The position numbers were made by a program, and so were the translations under genes. Below the pieces are notes generated by a model, which did not search any database, had not been told where the DNA came from, and worked only from the letters and a program-made list of their open reading frames with translations. A stretch of DNA of 64,000 bases from Cannabis sativa (Eukaryota > Streptophyta > Magnoliopsida > Rosales > Cannabaceae): the NCBI RefSeq assembly GCF_029168945.1, contig NC_083604.1, forward strand, positions 39,675,686-39,739,685. The letters run 5' to 3'. This document shows positions 1-12,007 of this stretch, one piece after another (within the stretch, counting starts at the first letter, position 1; each line of letters begins with the position of its first letter).

Positions 1-916
1 TAGTTATTGATACCATTAAAGTTCTTTGATAATGTTTCACATTACCTTGGTTGAGTGGGAGAATATTAAAATTCTTTACCCATCGTTGATAATTGTGATA
101 GGAACTTAAGAACACCTCTGATAAAAACAAGTCTAACCATTCACATGGATAGAAATAACTTATCAGAATTATGAGAGTAAGATAGAAGAATTCTTGCATA
201 GTCTATTCGAAAGACTGATTCAAGATGTCTATTTCTCATAACATTTTATGGTATCTTGATTTGATTGCTTAAATCTCTAGCAAGTATTTTTCACTTCAAA
301 TACTAGATTGCTATGTTGTTGAACTAATCTTAAAGAAACTTACAGTTTCGGCTTAAGATAATAAGTCACAACGAGATGTTCCCAGAAACAATAGTAAAAG
401 GTTAAAAGTTTCTAACCAGACATCTGCTATTGAGTGGGAGCCATCTGAGATGTAATCAAATGGGAAACATTAGGGGACAATCAAGAAAGATTTACAAAAG
501 TGACGTGATCCTGATATGCACACCGAATCATTGTGAGATGGTGGTTACTCTGGGGGTGGAAGAATCATTATAGAAGAGTGTTAAAACCCATCTATAATAA
601 TTCAAGCTTCATCAGAGAAGATATAACTTTGTAAATTCAAAATTACCAGAAAGTTATTTTACTGAAGAAAATTCTACACTGCTTTATCTCAATTCCAAAT
701 TTTAAAATTTGAGAGATATGTCTTCTGGTTGTTCAGATGTACTTAATGGGCAGTAAGGATTTCAGTATCCCTTGACGAGTAAAGCATAAGTTAAGGACGG
801 TTTCATGTGTCTCATGAACCTGATTCCAGATATATGGGTGGATTCAAAGATACTACACTTGATCAGAGGATCAAGACAAAAGATTGATTGTAATGCACTA
901 CTTGTTTTATGTTAGT
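1..916 (+). other. Non-coding interior of element A
   Basis: AT-rich sequence without an open frame that resembles a protein. Parts match, in reverse complement, the interior of element B just right of 8760 and of element E just right of 56842, for example the stretch around TTACTCTGGGGGTGGAA (544-560). It is therefore shared family sequence, not host DNA. Confidence 0.7.
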
Positions 917-929
917 GCAAGTGGGAGTT
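917..929 (+). other. Polypurine tract of element A
   Basis: The purine-rich GCAAGTGGGAGTT immediately precedes the LTR start TGTTGGG. The same tract in reverse complement abuts the LTRs of B (8747) and E (56829). It is the expected primer site for plus-strand DNA synthesis. Confidence 0.8.
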
Positions 930-2878
930 TGTTGGGTTTTATGCCCTAAATAAAACTCATTACAATCTGATTAGTTATCAATTTAGAAGTGAAGTATGTT
1001 TACATGTATGTTACATGTTTATGGTTTAATACATATACTTGATATATGCACAAAATCAGTTAAATCCAGAACATATAGTTATTCACAATTACAGTATCGT
1101 CAATACAGTGGAATGTGATTGTGATTATATGATTCAAAAGATTTGGTCCCTGTTCATCAGTGTTTTGGATTTACACTGATGTGATAATCATCGATGAAGT
1201 ATACTTACACTTGGAGTAAGTGTTATGTTCTTTCCAGAACATTGGCAAAGTATACTGGTTTCGAATGCATGGAGTATGCATTGGACTGGACCGATATTGA
1301 ACTTGGTTAAAGATATTGTAAACTTACCGTTGTATTTTTCCAAGTCAATGTCAGAAGTTGATCTTAGATTAAGAGAATCTAAATCCTGATATGCTTAGGC
1401 TCAATCTCAGGAGTGCTATTCTTGTTCTTTGATTTATTAGTTAAAGCCTGCTTTGAGTCAGGATAATACATATATTTTGGGAACATGATAGCATAACTGA
1501 ATAGGGAGTGCTAAACATAAATATGGAAATCTATAGCTTCTACTGGTGTATAGAAGTAAAGTGATGATTCCTTTTGAGCTTAGTTAAAGAGAAGTAAATG
1601 GATGAGCTCTTGTTTCAGTGACTATATATTAGATCACTAAAACATCATTTACAGGTAACTAAGTGTTCAAATGGGCAAAATACATTGAGGGGTGTAAACG
1701 GTAAATTAGTCCCGTCTCGATGTAAATCATCTATATAGAGGATCTCTAAATCACATTAAGATTATAACAATGGTTAAATGAGATAGCATATTGATATCGT
1801 GAAACATATGATATGATATGCTCTATATAAGTCTGAGAGTGCAATTCCAAGTTCTAAGAGTGGATTCAACGAGGAATTAATAAGTTAGGGATTTACTTGG
1901 TAAATCGGTTCAACTTATTGGAAGCTCAGAATATAGATCCATGGTCCCCATTCTAGTTGAGATTATACTGTTTGTAGGACTCTATAATTTATTTATGATT
2001 AATCAATTATAATTCTAAAAGTTAGACTATGTCTAATTTGTGAATTCTCACAGTTTAGGGATGAAATTGTAAATAAGAGGGTTTCTAGGTTTAATTATTA
2101 ATTATGAGACTTTGCATGTCTGAATTAATAATTAATTTTAAATGGCAATATTATTTAATAATCTATTTTAGTTATTAAATAATTAGTTTTGGCATTTAAA
2201 TGATTAGAATTGGAAAAATGGCATTTTTGGAGAAATAGAAATAAAATTGAGGAAACTGCAAAAATCATGTGAGGCCCATTCACACCATGGCCGACCACAT
2301 CAATTCCTTTTCCCAATTATTATTTTCAATTTAAGTTGTCATTTAATTGCTAATCAAAGCCTAGCCTAAATAGGAAAGTGGTGAATCACACTAAATAAGG
2401 CAGTTATTCAATTACACAGTAAAAGAGGAAACTGTTTATTTGGAAAGTTGTGATCTTCCCTTTTCCTATTTATAGCAGCCCCTCTCCTCTCTTTGTGTGC
2501 ATGTGTTTGCTTGAGAAAACTTTGCTTTGCAAAGTGTATCACACGAAATTAACAGAGAAAAACAAAGAGAGATTTCGAAATTCCCTAGTGAGAGAGAAGT
2601 GCCCACTCACATCATTCAGTATCTCATCATAGTTTGGAAGACTGTGAAGGATCACATCCAACTGAAGAACTTTCGGGCTCAGATCTTGATTATACTGCAC
2701 GTACGGGAATCAAGGGTTAGAGATCTGAGTGGAAGGAGACATAAATTCCGCTGCAATCACTGTAAGTTATTCTTAACTTTTATGTGTTTAGTTCATCGTT
2801 TTAGAAGTTCAATATTAGGTTGTTAAATCAACATACTTGCAAATAGATCTAAGATCCTGGATAAATATAATACCAACA
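930..2878 (+). repeat. 3' LTR of element A (1949 bp)
   Basis: It begins TGTTGGGTTTTATGCCC and ends CCAACA, giving the inverted TGTTGG/CCAACA termini shared by the whole family. It is closest by eye to the solo LTR at 27359-29243 (read in reverse). A TATA-like CTATTTATAGC lies at about 2466-2476. The GT-rich flanks and 5' end match LTR copies elsewhere in the window, which fixes both borders. Confidence 0.88.
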
Positions 2879-4204
2879 AGATGTCCTCCCGTTGATTTGA
2901 GAAATCAAATCAATGGGAATCAAGGTGACCTCCGGGATCACCTTGACCAAAAAAGATACGGGCCCGCGGTCTCCACGGGTACGTTGAATGAAGGAATTAT
3001 GGCGGAACTCGCCATACTTCGAAAAGACATTGCTCGAGTCTCCCGAAGACAAAAAGGGGATGACTCCGACTCAGACTGCGAGGACCGGGAGCCATGTGCT
3101 AAGCACATCCTGGAGGCGGAGCTCCCCAAGAACTTTAAGATGCCCGAAATGGCAGCTTATACCGGGAACTCCGACCCAAGCGACCACTTGTCACGGTTCA
3201 ACCGTGTCATGACGGTCATGAGAGTCAGCAATGACGCAAAATGTCTGTGCTTCCCACTTACTTTAAGTGGGTCCAAGGAGGAATGGTTCAAAAAGCTGGA
3301 ACCAGGATCTGTGGGCTGTTGGAACAAGTTACAGGCCAACTTCCGGAGACAGTTTGTCGCCGCAAGAAAGGTAAACCTGGAGGTCAGTGCCTTGACTAAC
3401 ATCAAGCAACTGCCCACCGAGACCTTGAAAAACTATATAAAGAGGTTCCGAGAGGAGGCCTCAAAAACCAAGAAAGTTGATGACGGACAACAGCTTGCAC
3501 TTCTCCAGGCAGGCATCCGTACAGGGACTCCCTTCTGGAATGAACTACAACAAGAGGGGGCTGCTAGCCTTCAGGACTTCCAGAAGAGAGTCCAAAAGTA
3601 TATCAACCTTGAAGAAGCCCAGATAGTGGCCTATGGAGGATACTATCCCACCGGGATAGCAGGGTACATGCCCCGAGCACCGCCCTCGGGTACTGTCCCG
3701 ACCGCGGCTCCACCAATAAGCGGCATACAGTTCTCTGCCACCCCCGGGTATAGTCAGGGCCAGGCTTTGGCGCCCACATCATCCCATTTTGGAAATCCCT
3801 CAAGGATAAATGGGAAAACTCCCTCGCACTCCGCTCCAACCGCTAGCCTAGCAGGCCCTTCCCAAGGCTCGAGGAGCAAAAGATCCTCCAAAGGCAGCAC
3901 CCGGACGGGGGAAAAGCGTCAAAAAAGGGGGTACACTCCCCATTACACCCAGTACACGGAGCTGACGGACTCCCAAGAGCGTGTGTACTTTGCTACTAGG
4001 CAAAATACGCACTACCGGAGACCACATCCTTTGTACAAAGATAGCTCCCGGAGGGATCCGAGCAAAAGATGCGAGTACCACAACGACATTGGTCATAGCA
4101 CCAACGAATGCAAGAATCTCAAGGACGAGATTGAAAATCTAATCCGATTGGGCCACCTCTATGAGTGGATCAAGAATAGGCTACCTCACCTCAATCCAGG
4201 CTAG
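2879..4204 (+). pseudogene. gag: G1 Gag (partial, N terminus missing)
   Basis: Capsid-like protein that would package the element RNA in cytoplasmic particles. The frame opens inside element A, but real Gag sequence starts at 2879 where the A LTR ends, so the N terminus is lost. The retrotransposon Gag core covers about 3100-3640, with the typical W-F-K-L and F-R-R-Q-F blocks and a conserved LKNYIKRFREEA segment. A linker rich in Pro, Ser and Gly follows. Near the C terminus is a zinc-knuckle-like CEYHNDIGHSTNEC followed by LKDEIENLI, a signature of Tat-clade Gag. The stop at 4202 (TAG) is in frame with the protease region beyond it. Confidence 0.85.
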
Positions 4205-5140
4205 GCGACAGGGGTTGTGCCCCAGGGAACACCGGGGGGTGCAGCAGGAGTACTGGCTCCAGCTGCTCCCGCGGGCGATGCCCAGCACATCCCCGGTCTG
4301 CTGCCCAGACCCAACGGGAGGGTAGCCATGATCTCCGGAGGTCCCCATATTGGAGGAACTACCTGCAAGGAGCTAAAGCGGTACGCGGGGGCCGTGAAAC
4401 ACAATGAGGTTTGGGAGGTCACTCAACTCCCAGATCAAAGGCCCCGGCTGATGGATCAACCCATCACATTCACGGAAGAAGACGCCAAGACGGTGCGCTT
4501 CCCTCATCATGACCCGGCTGTCATAGAGACCCCCATCGCTAATAAAGTGGTGGTCAGAGTCTTGATTGACAACGGAAGTTTCGTGAACCTACTCTTCAAG
4601 GAGGCCTTCACTGCAATAGGCCTGACGGGCCGAGACCTCTCACCCAGTGGGTCCCAACTCACAGGGTTTAATGGAACGACGCTTATCCCAATGGGAAAAG
4701 TAAGACTCCCAGTCACCTTGTGTCCGGACACCCCTAGAGAACATTCAAGTACTGCACTTTTGTGGTGGTGGACTGCCCGACCGCTTACAACGCGATCCTC
4801 AGCCGATCGGCCTTGGTAGATTTTGGCGCAGTCACGTCCATCCGGCACCTGTGCCTAAAGTTCCCTACTCAGGAAGCTGGAATCGGGACGGTGAGAGGAA
4901 ACCAGGGGGAAGCAAGGCAATGTTACAATGTTGCAGCCCACCTGCCCGTGCTGATGGTCCGGGAAACCATTGAGCCAGAAATGGCCGGAGAAGATGAGTT
5001 GGATCCCCGGGTGGGGTCTGAAAAAATTGTGGAACCAATGGAGGATGTCGAGGAAATATCGGTGTGCGACCTTGACTCCACCAAAGTACTCCGTCTGGGA
5101 AAGAGCCTAGATCCGGAGGAAAAAGAAAAAAATAATAAAA
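4205..5140 (+). pseudogene. G1 protease region and linker, frameshifted
   Basis: Continues the Gag frame after the stop at 4202-4204. An aspartic protease motif, VLIDNGS, lies at about 4560-4580 (family consensus D-S/G-G-S/A; here Asn follows Asp). The frame shifts near 4750: the protease C-terminal part (VVVDCPTAYNAIL, LVDFGA) reads in another frame from about 4745. A second shift falls in the A-rich run near 5115-5140, after which the RT frame takes over with a DIFAW-type block. Processing of Gag-Pol is the expected role. At least two frame lesions make it non-functional. Confidence 0.75.
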
Positions 5141-6731
5141 ACACTGAAGGGCGCCATCGACATTTTTGCATGGCGCCAAGAGGACATGACTGGCATAAGT
5201 CGCCACGTCATCACCCACGTCCTCAACGTCAATCCGGACATGCCACCGGCCCAACAAAAGCGACGCCCTCTCGACTCGGTGAAAGCCGAGGCTCTAGAGA
5301 AAGAGGTGGATAAGCTTCTGACCAATGGCATTATTCTCGACGTATACCATCTGGAATGGCTAGCCAATCCGGTCCTAGTGCCCAAGCCGAACGGAACTTG
5401 GCGAGTTTGTATAGATTTCACTGATCTAAACAAAGCTAGTCCGAAGGACTGCTTCCCGCTACCCAGGATAGACCAGATGGTAGACGCCACTTTTGGATTC
5501 AAATTACTATCCTTCATGGACGCCTATACCGGATATAACCAAATAAAGATGCACACGGCAGACCAAGAATGCACTAGCTTCAGGACCGATAAGGGGGTAT
5601 ACTGCTACCTAGTCCTGCCCTTCGAATTGAAGAACGCCGGAGCGACCTACCAAAGAATGGTCAACCGGATGTTCAAAGGCCTCTTGGGACGAAACATGGA
5701 GGTATATGTAGATGATATGCTCGTCAAGTCCAAAGCATCGCTCCCCACATGGAGAGTGTTTGTGGACGGGGCCTCCAATGAAAATGGATCCGGAGCAGGA
5801 GTGGCAATGATATCCCCGACCGGACTGCGACTCCAGGCAGCCCTACGGTTTGATTTCCCAGCCTCGAACAATGAGGAAGAGTATGAAGCCTTGATAGCAG
5901 GGCTGAGTTTAGCAAAAGCCGTAGGGGCTAAAAGAGTGGAAGTCTATAGCGATTCTCAGCTGGTCGTAAATCAGATATCAGGAGAGTACCAAACACGCGG
6001 CGAGCGAATGGCCGCATACGTAACAATAGTCCGGGAGCTGCTCCACGAGTTCATAGACTACAAAGTAGAAAGAATTCCCCGTGAAAAGAACGCTCACGCT
6101 GACTGTCTGGCTAAGTTAGCTTTAGATAGTGAAATCGAAGGGCTGGGGGTAGTACCAGTGGAACGCTTGGCAGAGCCAAGCATCAAAGTAAAAGAGGCCA
6201 CAATAACGGTTGGGCAAGAACCCAGCTGGATGGTCCCCATCATAGAATACATAACAAAAGGTGAGTTGCCCCAAGAAAGGGCACTGTCTCGAAAGATTCA
6301 GTATCAGGCTCATCGTTATGTAATGATGGATCAAATTCTCTACCGAAGAGGACTCAGCATGCCTTATTTAAGGTGTGTATCAGACCCTGAAGCTAGACAA
6401 ATCATGCTAGAGGTCCATGAAGGGTTCTGTGGAGATCATACGGGAGGACCAAGTCTCTCAAAGAAAATATTGAGACAAGGATACTTTTGGCCAACAATGA
6501 AAAAAGATTGCATAGACTACGTCCAAAAGTGTGATTCGTGCCAAAGGTTCGCGAACATACCGAGAGCTCCTCCCAATGAAATTACCCTGATGACTAGTCC
6601 CTGGCCCTTCGCGGTGTGGGGAATAGATCTTATTGGGTCCCTGCCAACAGGAAAAGGAGGAGTAAAGTATGCAATAGTAGCAGTAGACTACTTCACCAAA
6701 TGGACGGAGGCTGAGCCCATGAAGACTATAA
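5141..6731 (+). pseudogene. pol: G1 reverse transcriptase, additional RNase H and integrase N-terminal part
   Basis: RT is recognisable from about 5280: VPKPNGTWRVCIDFTDLNKA, LLSFMDAYTGYNQI and the catalytic EVYVDDML at about 5700-5723. Directly after LVKSK (near 5735) the frame jumps to WRVFVDGASNENGSG, the start of an RNase H. The RT thumb, connection and first RNase H are missing, an in-frame deletion. The remaining RNase H is the second, archaeal-like type of the Tat clade, with D in FVDGAS, E in EEEYEALI and D in VYSDSQLV. Integrase follows: an HHCC zinc finger with CDSCQ at about 6532-6546, then the first catalytic Asp in WGIDLIG and AVDYFTKWTEAEP. It stops at 6731, where element B is inserted; the continuation is at 20934. 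Confidence 0.87.
6727..6731. repeat. Target site duplication of element B, left copy
   Basis: TATAA immediately before the B LTR; the same five bases follow the other LTR at 20934-20938. Gypsy integrase codons resume correctly across the pair. Confidence 0.93.
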
Positions 6732-8746
6732 TGTTGGAAATTATTTTACCAGGATCTTAGATCTACTCACAAGTATGTTGATTAACACCCTAAATATGAA
6801 CTTTCTAAAACGATAAATTAAACACATATAAAGTTTAGGAAACCTTACATTGAGTGCAGCGGAATTAAATGACTCCTTCCGTTAAGATATCTATCCCTTG
6901 ATTCCTTTCTGTAGCAGAGCATTATCAATATCTGAACTTGGATCTCTTTCTCTGAATCTTTGATGCTGAAACTCCTTTGCTGATGATCTTTCTTCACGAT
7001 CTTCCTCACTATGATTGAGGTATCACTTGATGTGTGTGGGCACTACTCTCACACTAAGATTTTCGAAATTGAAGAGGGAAGTAGAAAGAGAAGGGTCAGC
7101 CAAAGATAGGGAGAGAGAAGGCTCAGGTTTTCTGAATAAGAATTCTGCAGAAAAAGTGTAATTTTCCTGAAGCCTTCACTATCTATTTATAGCATTCCAC
7201 TAGGGTTAGATTTGAATTATATGGCATTAAAATAATGAAAAAATCAACTTAAAATACCTACAAAGGTGGCCGGCCATACACTTAGTGGATTGGGCCTTCA
7301 CTATCTATTTATAGCATTCCACTAGGGTTAGATTTGAATTATATGGCATTAAAATAATGAAAAAATCAACTTAAAATACCTACAAAGGTGGCCGGCCATA
7401 CACTTAGTGGATTGGGCCTTGCTTTTTGCAATTTTGCAATTTTAACACCTTTTGTATCTGATTTTCTCAAAAATGCCAATTTCCTAATTCAACCATTTAA
7501 ATGCCAATTCTAACTATTTAATAACTATAAATAATTATTAAACAATATTGTCATTTATCATATTTATTAATTGAACCATACAAAGTATCATAATTAACAA
7601 ATATGCCCCTATAAACTCTTTCTTTACAATTTCGCCCTTACTTAGTGAAAATTTCACAAATAGACATAGTCTAATTTGTGAATTATAATTGATTAATCAA
7701 AACCAATTACATGAGTCTTACAAGCAATATTATCTCAACTAGTGGGGGGACCATGGGTCTATATAACCGAGCTTCCAATAAGTAGATCAAGAATTTAGCA
7801 CTAAAATTCACTAACTTATTAATTCTTCGTTGAATCCACGCATAGAACTTAGAATTGCACTCTCAGTATATAGAATGCTCTATATGTTCCACCATATAGA
7901 CACATCATTAGTTATCCATTGTTATAATCCTAATTTTATCAATTATCCTCTATATGAATGATCTACACTGTAAAAGGATTAAATTACCGTTACACCCTAC
8001 AATGTATTTATTCCTTAAAACACTTGACCCCGTATAAATGATATTTCAGCTTATGTGAAATGAGATCTCCACCATTTATTTTCGTTTGGTCAAGCTCGAA
8101 GGTGATCATCCTTTGCTTACTATTCGCCAGATAGAAGCTATAGATTCCATGTTTATGCTAGCGCTCCCACTCAATTGCACTACCGTGTTCCCAAAATGTA
8201 CGTATCACCCTGACCTAAAAGTAGGCTTAACTAACAAATCAAAGAACACGAATAGCCTTTCAAGATTGAGCCTAATCATAACAGGATTAAGATCATTTGA
8301 TCTAGGATCAACTTGGCGATATTGACTTGAATAAATTTTACGGTAAGTTTAATTAAATCTAAGTCAAAGTTCAATATCGGTCCCTTCCGATGCATACTCC
8401 ACGCATCCAACCTGAGCTTTACTTTAACCAATGTTCTGGAAAGAACATAGTATTTCTCCAAATACAAGTAAACTCTTGTTGTAGATTATCATATCAGTAA
8501 AACCCTGTGTCTTATCAATCTAGGAAACTTTATTCACATAGTCATGTTTACTTTCCAATGTGTTGACGGCACAATAAACAGGATCAAGTATGTGAAAAGG
8601 GTTTCAGATGAATTTATACATTATATACATATAATCATGAAATAAATCATGTGAACCATGCAACATTAAATGTTATTTCTGATCTATATTAATAAGTAAA
8701 TCTGATTATATTGAAATGAGTTTTATTTAGGGCATAAAACCCAACA
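6732..8746 (-). repeat. Element B, left LTR (3' LTR in element orientation, 2015 bp)
   Basis: It starts TGTTGGAAATTATTTTACC and ends ACCCAACA. It is exactly 122 bp longer than the other LTR, the length of an internal tandem duplication. Otherwise the two LTRs align without net length change. A minus-strand TATA box, read on the + strand as CTATTTATAGC, occurs at about 7183 and again in the duplicated unit. Confidence 0.92.
7172..7415. repeat. Direct tandem duplication, 122-bp unit x2, in the left LTR of B
   Basis: The units are 7172-7293 and 7294-7415 and look identical by eye, both beginning GCCTTCACTATC. The right LTR of B has a single copy. Each unit contains the minus-strand TATA box (CTATTTATAGC on +) and the following leader sequence, so the core promoter is doubled. 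Confidence 0.93.
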
Positions 8747-8762
8747 AACTCCCACTTGCACT
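8747..8762 (-). other. Polypurine tract of element B
   Basis: The + strand reads AACTCCCACTTGCACT directly after the LTR end, i.e. AGTGCAAGTGGGAGTT on the minus strand. This defines the element as minus-strand and this LTR as its 3' LTR. Confidence 0.85.
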
Positions 8763-11700
8763 AATATAAAACAAAAAAATGCGTTTCAAATAATCTCAAC
8801 ACCTTGATATACAAATCAAGTGTAGTAGTAGTAAACTCCTCGTAATAGCATCTGAAAGGTTGAATTAACCACAACCTTTTCTCCACTATTACCCTTCCTT
8901 AATCACAAAATCATTGATAATGTGAAATTCCTCTCTATATGTCTACTCTCTTGGGATACCGGATTCTATACCTTTGGCAACTACTTTTGGTTAATCAGGA
9001 AATTAACACTAGTAGTTTAAGGCAATTTGGAATGATGCCAAAAATGTATAGAACTTTCCTGAGACTGAATAAGTACCTTTCCTGCAGCTTTAACATTCAG
9101 TCTCTCTCTGGTAAACCTAGAGACTTCAGATAGGTTTTTACACTTCTCCAAAATCACTATTCCACCCCCAGAGTAACCACCATCTTATCAGAAAGATTTA
9201 CTAGCACAAAGGCAAATTTTGAAATCTGATATGGTGTAGTCTAAGAGTTTTAAACACACTTATAGACTAACATATAGTTCCTCTTCTTAATCTTAGGATT
9301 TACTTGATTGTCTTCCAATGTTCTTCTCCTGGATTAATCTGATACCTACTCATTACTCCTACTCAACAGCAGGTGTCTGGTCTAAGGCATACAAAAGCAT
9401 ATCTAAGACCTCTCACTGTTGATATAAGAAATTCTTTCATGGCTTTATCTTTTCTGGAATAGTTGAGACTTTTCCTTAGATAAAATCTATGCCTAAGAAG
9501 TTGTGAAGCTTCTATAGATTGCCATTAGAAAGAAAATGCTTCAGCATCTTACTAAAGTAAGTTGCTTGCATTAGAGTAAGTAATTACCAGGTATACCACA
9601 AGCCATAGGTTTAGATAAACTCAAACCTATAATACTAGGAACAGGAAGTTTTGTTAAGTCCATTGAATGGACTTATAAACGAAAAATTCCTTTTATGTCC
9701 TTGTAATAGAAAACTTTAGGTTACTCCATGTGAATGGATTAAACCATAGTTCTATTGGCTTTCTTCTTAGTTTCTTATCTTGACAATCCATTACTTGTTT
9801 AAACTCACAATGGATTTTAATCACTAGTGTCTCCCAAGTCATAAGAAGGTGAGTTCCTAGAAACTCTCCCACTACGACAAGGCACCGTGAATTATGTCTA
9901 AGAAAACTGGTATTAACCTCTTCGGTTGTGACAAGACAACAGAGGCAGTGGGATCATCATATGTCAAATAAGATGATAGAACACTTTTGGAATCAAGAAA
10001 AAAAATATCTCCTTTATTTGCTACTTGTTTTTCAGACTTAGTCATTTTCTTAGAAAAGTAGTATTTGTTTGATCAAACACTTTCTTATCTATTGACAATG
10101 GGATAGTCCACCCCTAATCACTTAGAATAGCTAACAAACCATGGTTAACAATTCTAGCTTTTCTTAAGATTTTGATTAGGTCATCCATGAATCTAGTAAT
10201 GATTTACATTAAGTATACAACCATTACATCATTCTGAAATTGTATTACCATAGAAGGAATTATGCAACGACTAGTAACTAATCATTAACATGCAACTCGA
10301 AATTTCTGGGGAGGTAAGTTTGGATATAATTCAAAAATCAATTTAATAATCTTTGAACTGCATATCTACTAACTATTTCTCCACCCCTATCAGTTCACAA
10401 GATCTTTAACCACTTACGTTAATGGTTTTAACCATTGCTAGAAATTAATGAAATTTTTCAAACATTTCAAATTTCTTTGCTAAAAGGTATAATCTAGAGT
10501 TATCGTTTTAAGAATACAACAAAAAACTCATATCCACCCCTGAATGTACATCCATCTGCGAATGAGATGAACTACTTTCAGTGGATATAGGCATATTAAC
10601 TCTTTGCAGAGATTGATCTTGTCCAATCCTCTATGAACAAGATACAAATGCCATAGATTAAAAAAAAATGTGGTAGTGTCTATTGATGACATAGGTTTAG
10701 TTACATCAAAGAGTTCTTAGAATACTGCAAGTGGATCCTGGTCACAGAATACCTAACTCATATTCCATACAGTTTTAATCCATTAATAGAAGATAGATAT
10801 TAAACACTTGAGAAAGTGTAACTGTATTGTATTCTGGAATTAGAAATATAAGAAAATTTCTATTTGGAATCTAAAATTAAAGTCAAAGACTTAAATTTAT
10901 ACCAAATATAATGAGTAATTCTATCTTGGACCAGCACTACTAATACAAACTCTAAGTCAGATTTGCCCATACAAGTAGGAGATTTCTAAGATTGAGGTTT
11001 TATATCAATTGGGAATAGAATTTCGGGATTATAATCATATGCGTCATTTAATTTCCTAAGAGAAAATATAATGACATGAAATGATTTATAGACCATTCAT
11101 CCAATGATATATTATTGAGCTAATTCGAAATGAATAAGCTAAGAGGAATTAGGATAATTTCGTTTAAAATAAGAATCCAACGATGCTTCGATTAGCGAAA
11201 GACAAAGTAATCTTATTTATGTAATCTTCTTGTTTCATCTTGTAAAAATACTAGTCTAAGGTGTCATCAATTGATGAACAGTTAGATGTCGCATATACAA
11301 TACTTATCTTTCGAGATCTTACACTATTATGTATGTCTAATGGTGAAAATCCATTAGGGATTTATCTCATTAGAAAAACAAACATGTTAGACCAACAATG
11401 AAGATTCGAAATTAAACTACAACTTAATAACAGAAAATAACATGGTTCAATATAAATTCATACACAATTCAGAAATTATAAACATATAGCAAGTAGGAAT
11501 GACTAGTGAAAATACTAAAACATACAATCCTAAATAATTTCCAAGGTTTTCAACAACCGATACAAAGGTGTCTAGGTAGGCGAGAGTCAAAGCATCATTT
11601 ATTGAATAGAGTTGTCAGCTCATCTAAAATAGAAACCATTCTAGCAACCTTTTATTCGATCAAAATAAGAATCCAACGTTGTCCCGGTAGGCGAGAGTCA

Positions 11701-11921
11701 AGGTTATTCTCATTTTATGAGCTTCCACCATTGTTTCATGTTTTATGAGTTTATCTCTAAGTAGTCACCGTAGGGGAGAGTCTAAATAGAGACGAAAACT
11801 CACAAAACACTTATCAAATGAAATCTTACGGTGTTAAATGCGTTCAACGAATAACCATCTATAGGGGGACGAAGTCTAGCGTCTCGAGGTTATATTGAAA
11901 ACAATTAACTTTTGTAAGACC
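8763..11921 (-). other. Non-coding interior of element B, polypurine-tract side
   Basis: About 3.2 kb of AT-rich sequence without a protein-like frame. The first several hundred bases match element E (56842-57290) and, inverted, element A. From 11570 to 11880 a degenerate motif related to GTAGGCGAGAGTC recurs (separate entry). I see no tRNA, promoter or host gene in it. Confidence 0.7.
11570..11880. repeat. Dispersed GTAGGCGAGAGTC-type motif, three clear copies and a weak fourth
   Basis: Copies: 11570-11590 (GTCTAGGTAGGCGAGAGTCA), 11681-11701 (GTCCCGGTAGGCGAGAGTCA) and 11764-11785 (GTCACCGTAGGGGAGAGTCT). A weaker relative lies at about 11857-11880. Spacing is roughly 80-110 bp. They lie in the non-coding interior of B close to the LINE insertion point. 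Function unknown. Confidence 0.65.
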
Positions 11922-11935
11922 AACAATGGAGATCG
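11922..11935. repeat. LINE target site duplication, left copy (14 bp)
   Basis: AACAATGGAGATCG here and again at 16795-16808 right after the poly(A) tail. A duplication of this length is typical of target-primed reverse transcription. Confidence 0.92.
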
Positions 11936-12007
11936 TTAAGCTTCTCGCCTAGGATAGGGGACATATAAAAAAAGAGATTAGGCGAAAGTGTCTCCCGCTC
12001 TTCTCCC

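Larger units (their letters stand above)
1..2878 (+). mobile_element. Element A: 3' part of a non-coding copia-like LTR retrotransposon
   Basis: Only the 3' portion of this element is in the window: about 0.9 kb of interior, a polypurine tract and one LTR. The LTR is homologous to those of elements B and E and of the two solo LTRs, but lies on the + strand. It sits in the gag of gypsy element G1, whose frame resumes at 2879. The 5-bp target duplication should be AGATG (2879-2883), but the other copy is outside the window. No retrotransposon protein can be read in the interior, so this looks like a non-autonomous (LARD-like) or fully decayed element. The copia-like label rests on the GTGCAAGTGGGAG tract abutting TGTTGG, which I associate with Ty1-copia elements. 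Confidence 0.8.

Noticed and set aside
2450..2826. Two short + strand frames in the element A LTR
   Set aside because: Non-coding leader part of the LTR; not conserved in sibling LTRs.
8086..8325. 79-codon + strand frame, repeated almost unchanged at 20273-20512 and in part at 39386-39568
   Set aside because: It lies antisense inside LTRs and recurs only because the LTRs are copies of each other; no protein family resemblance.
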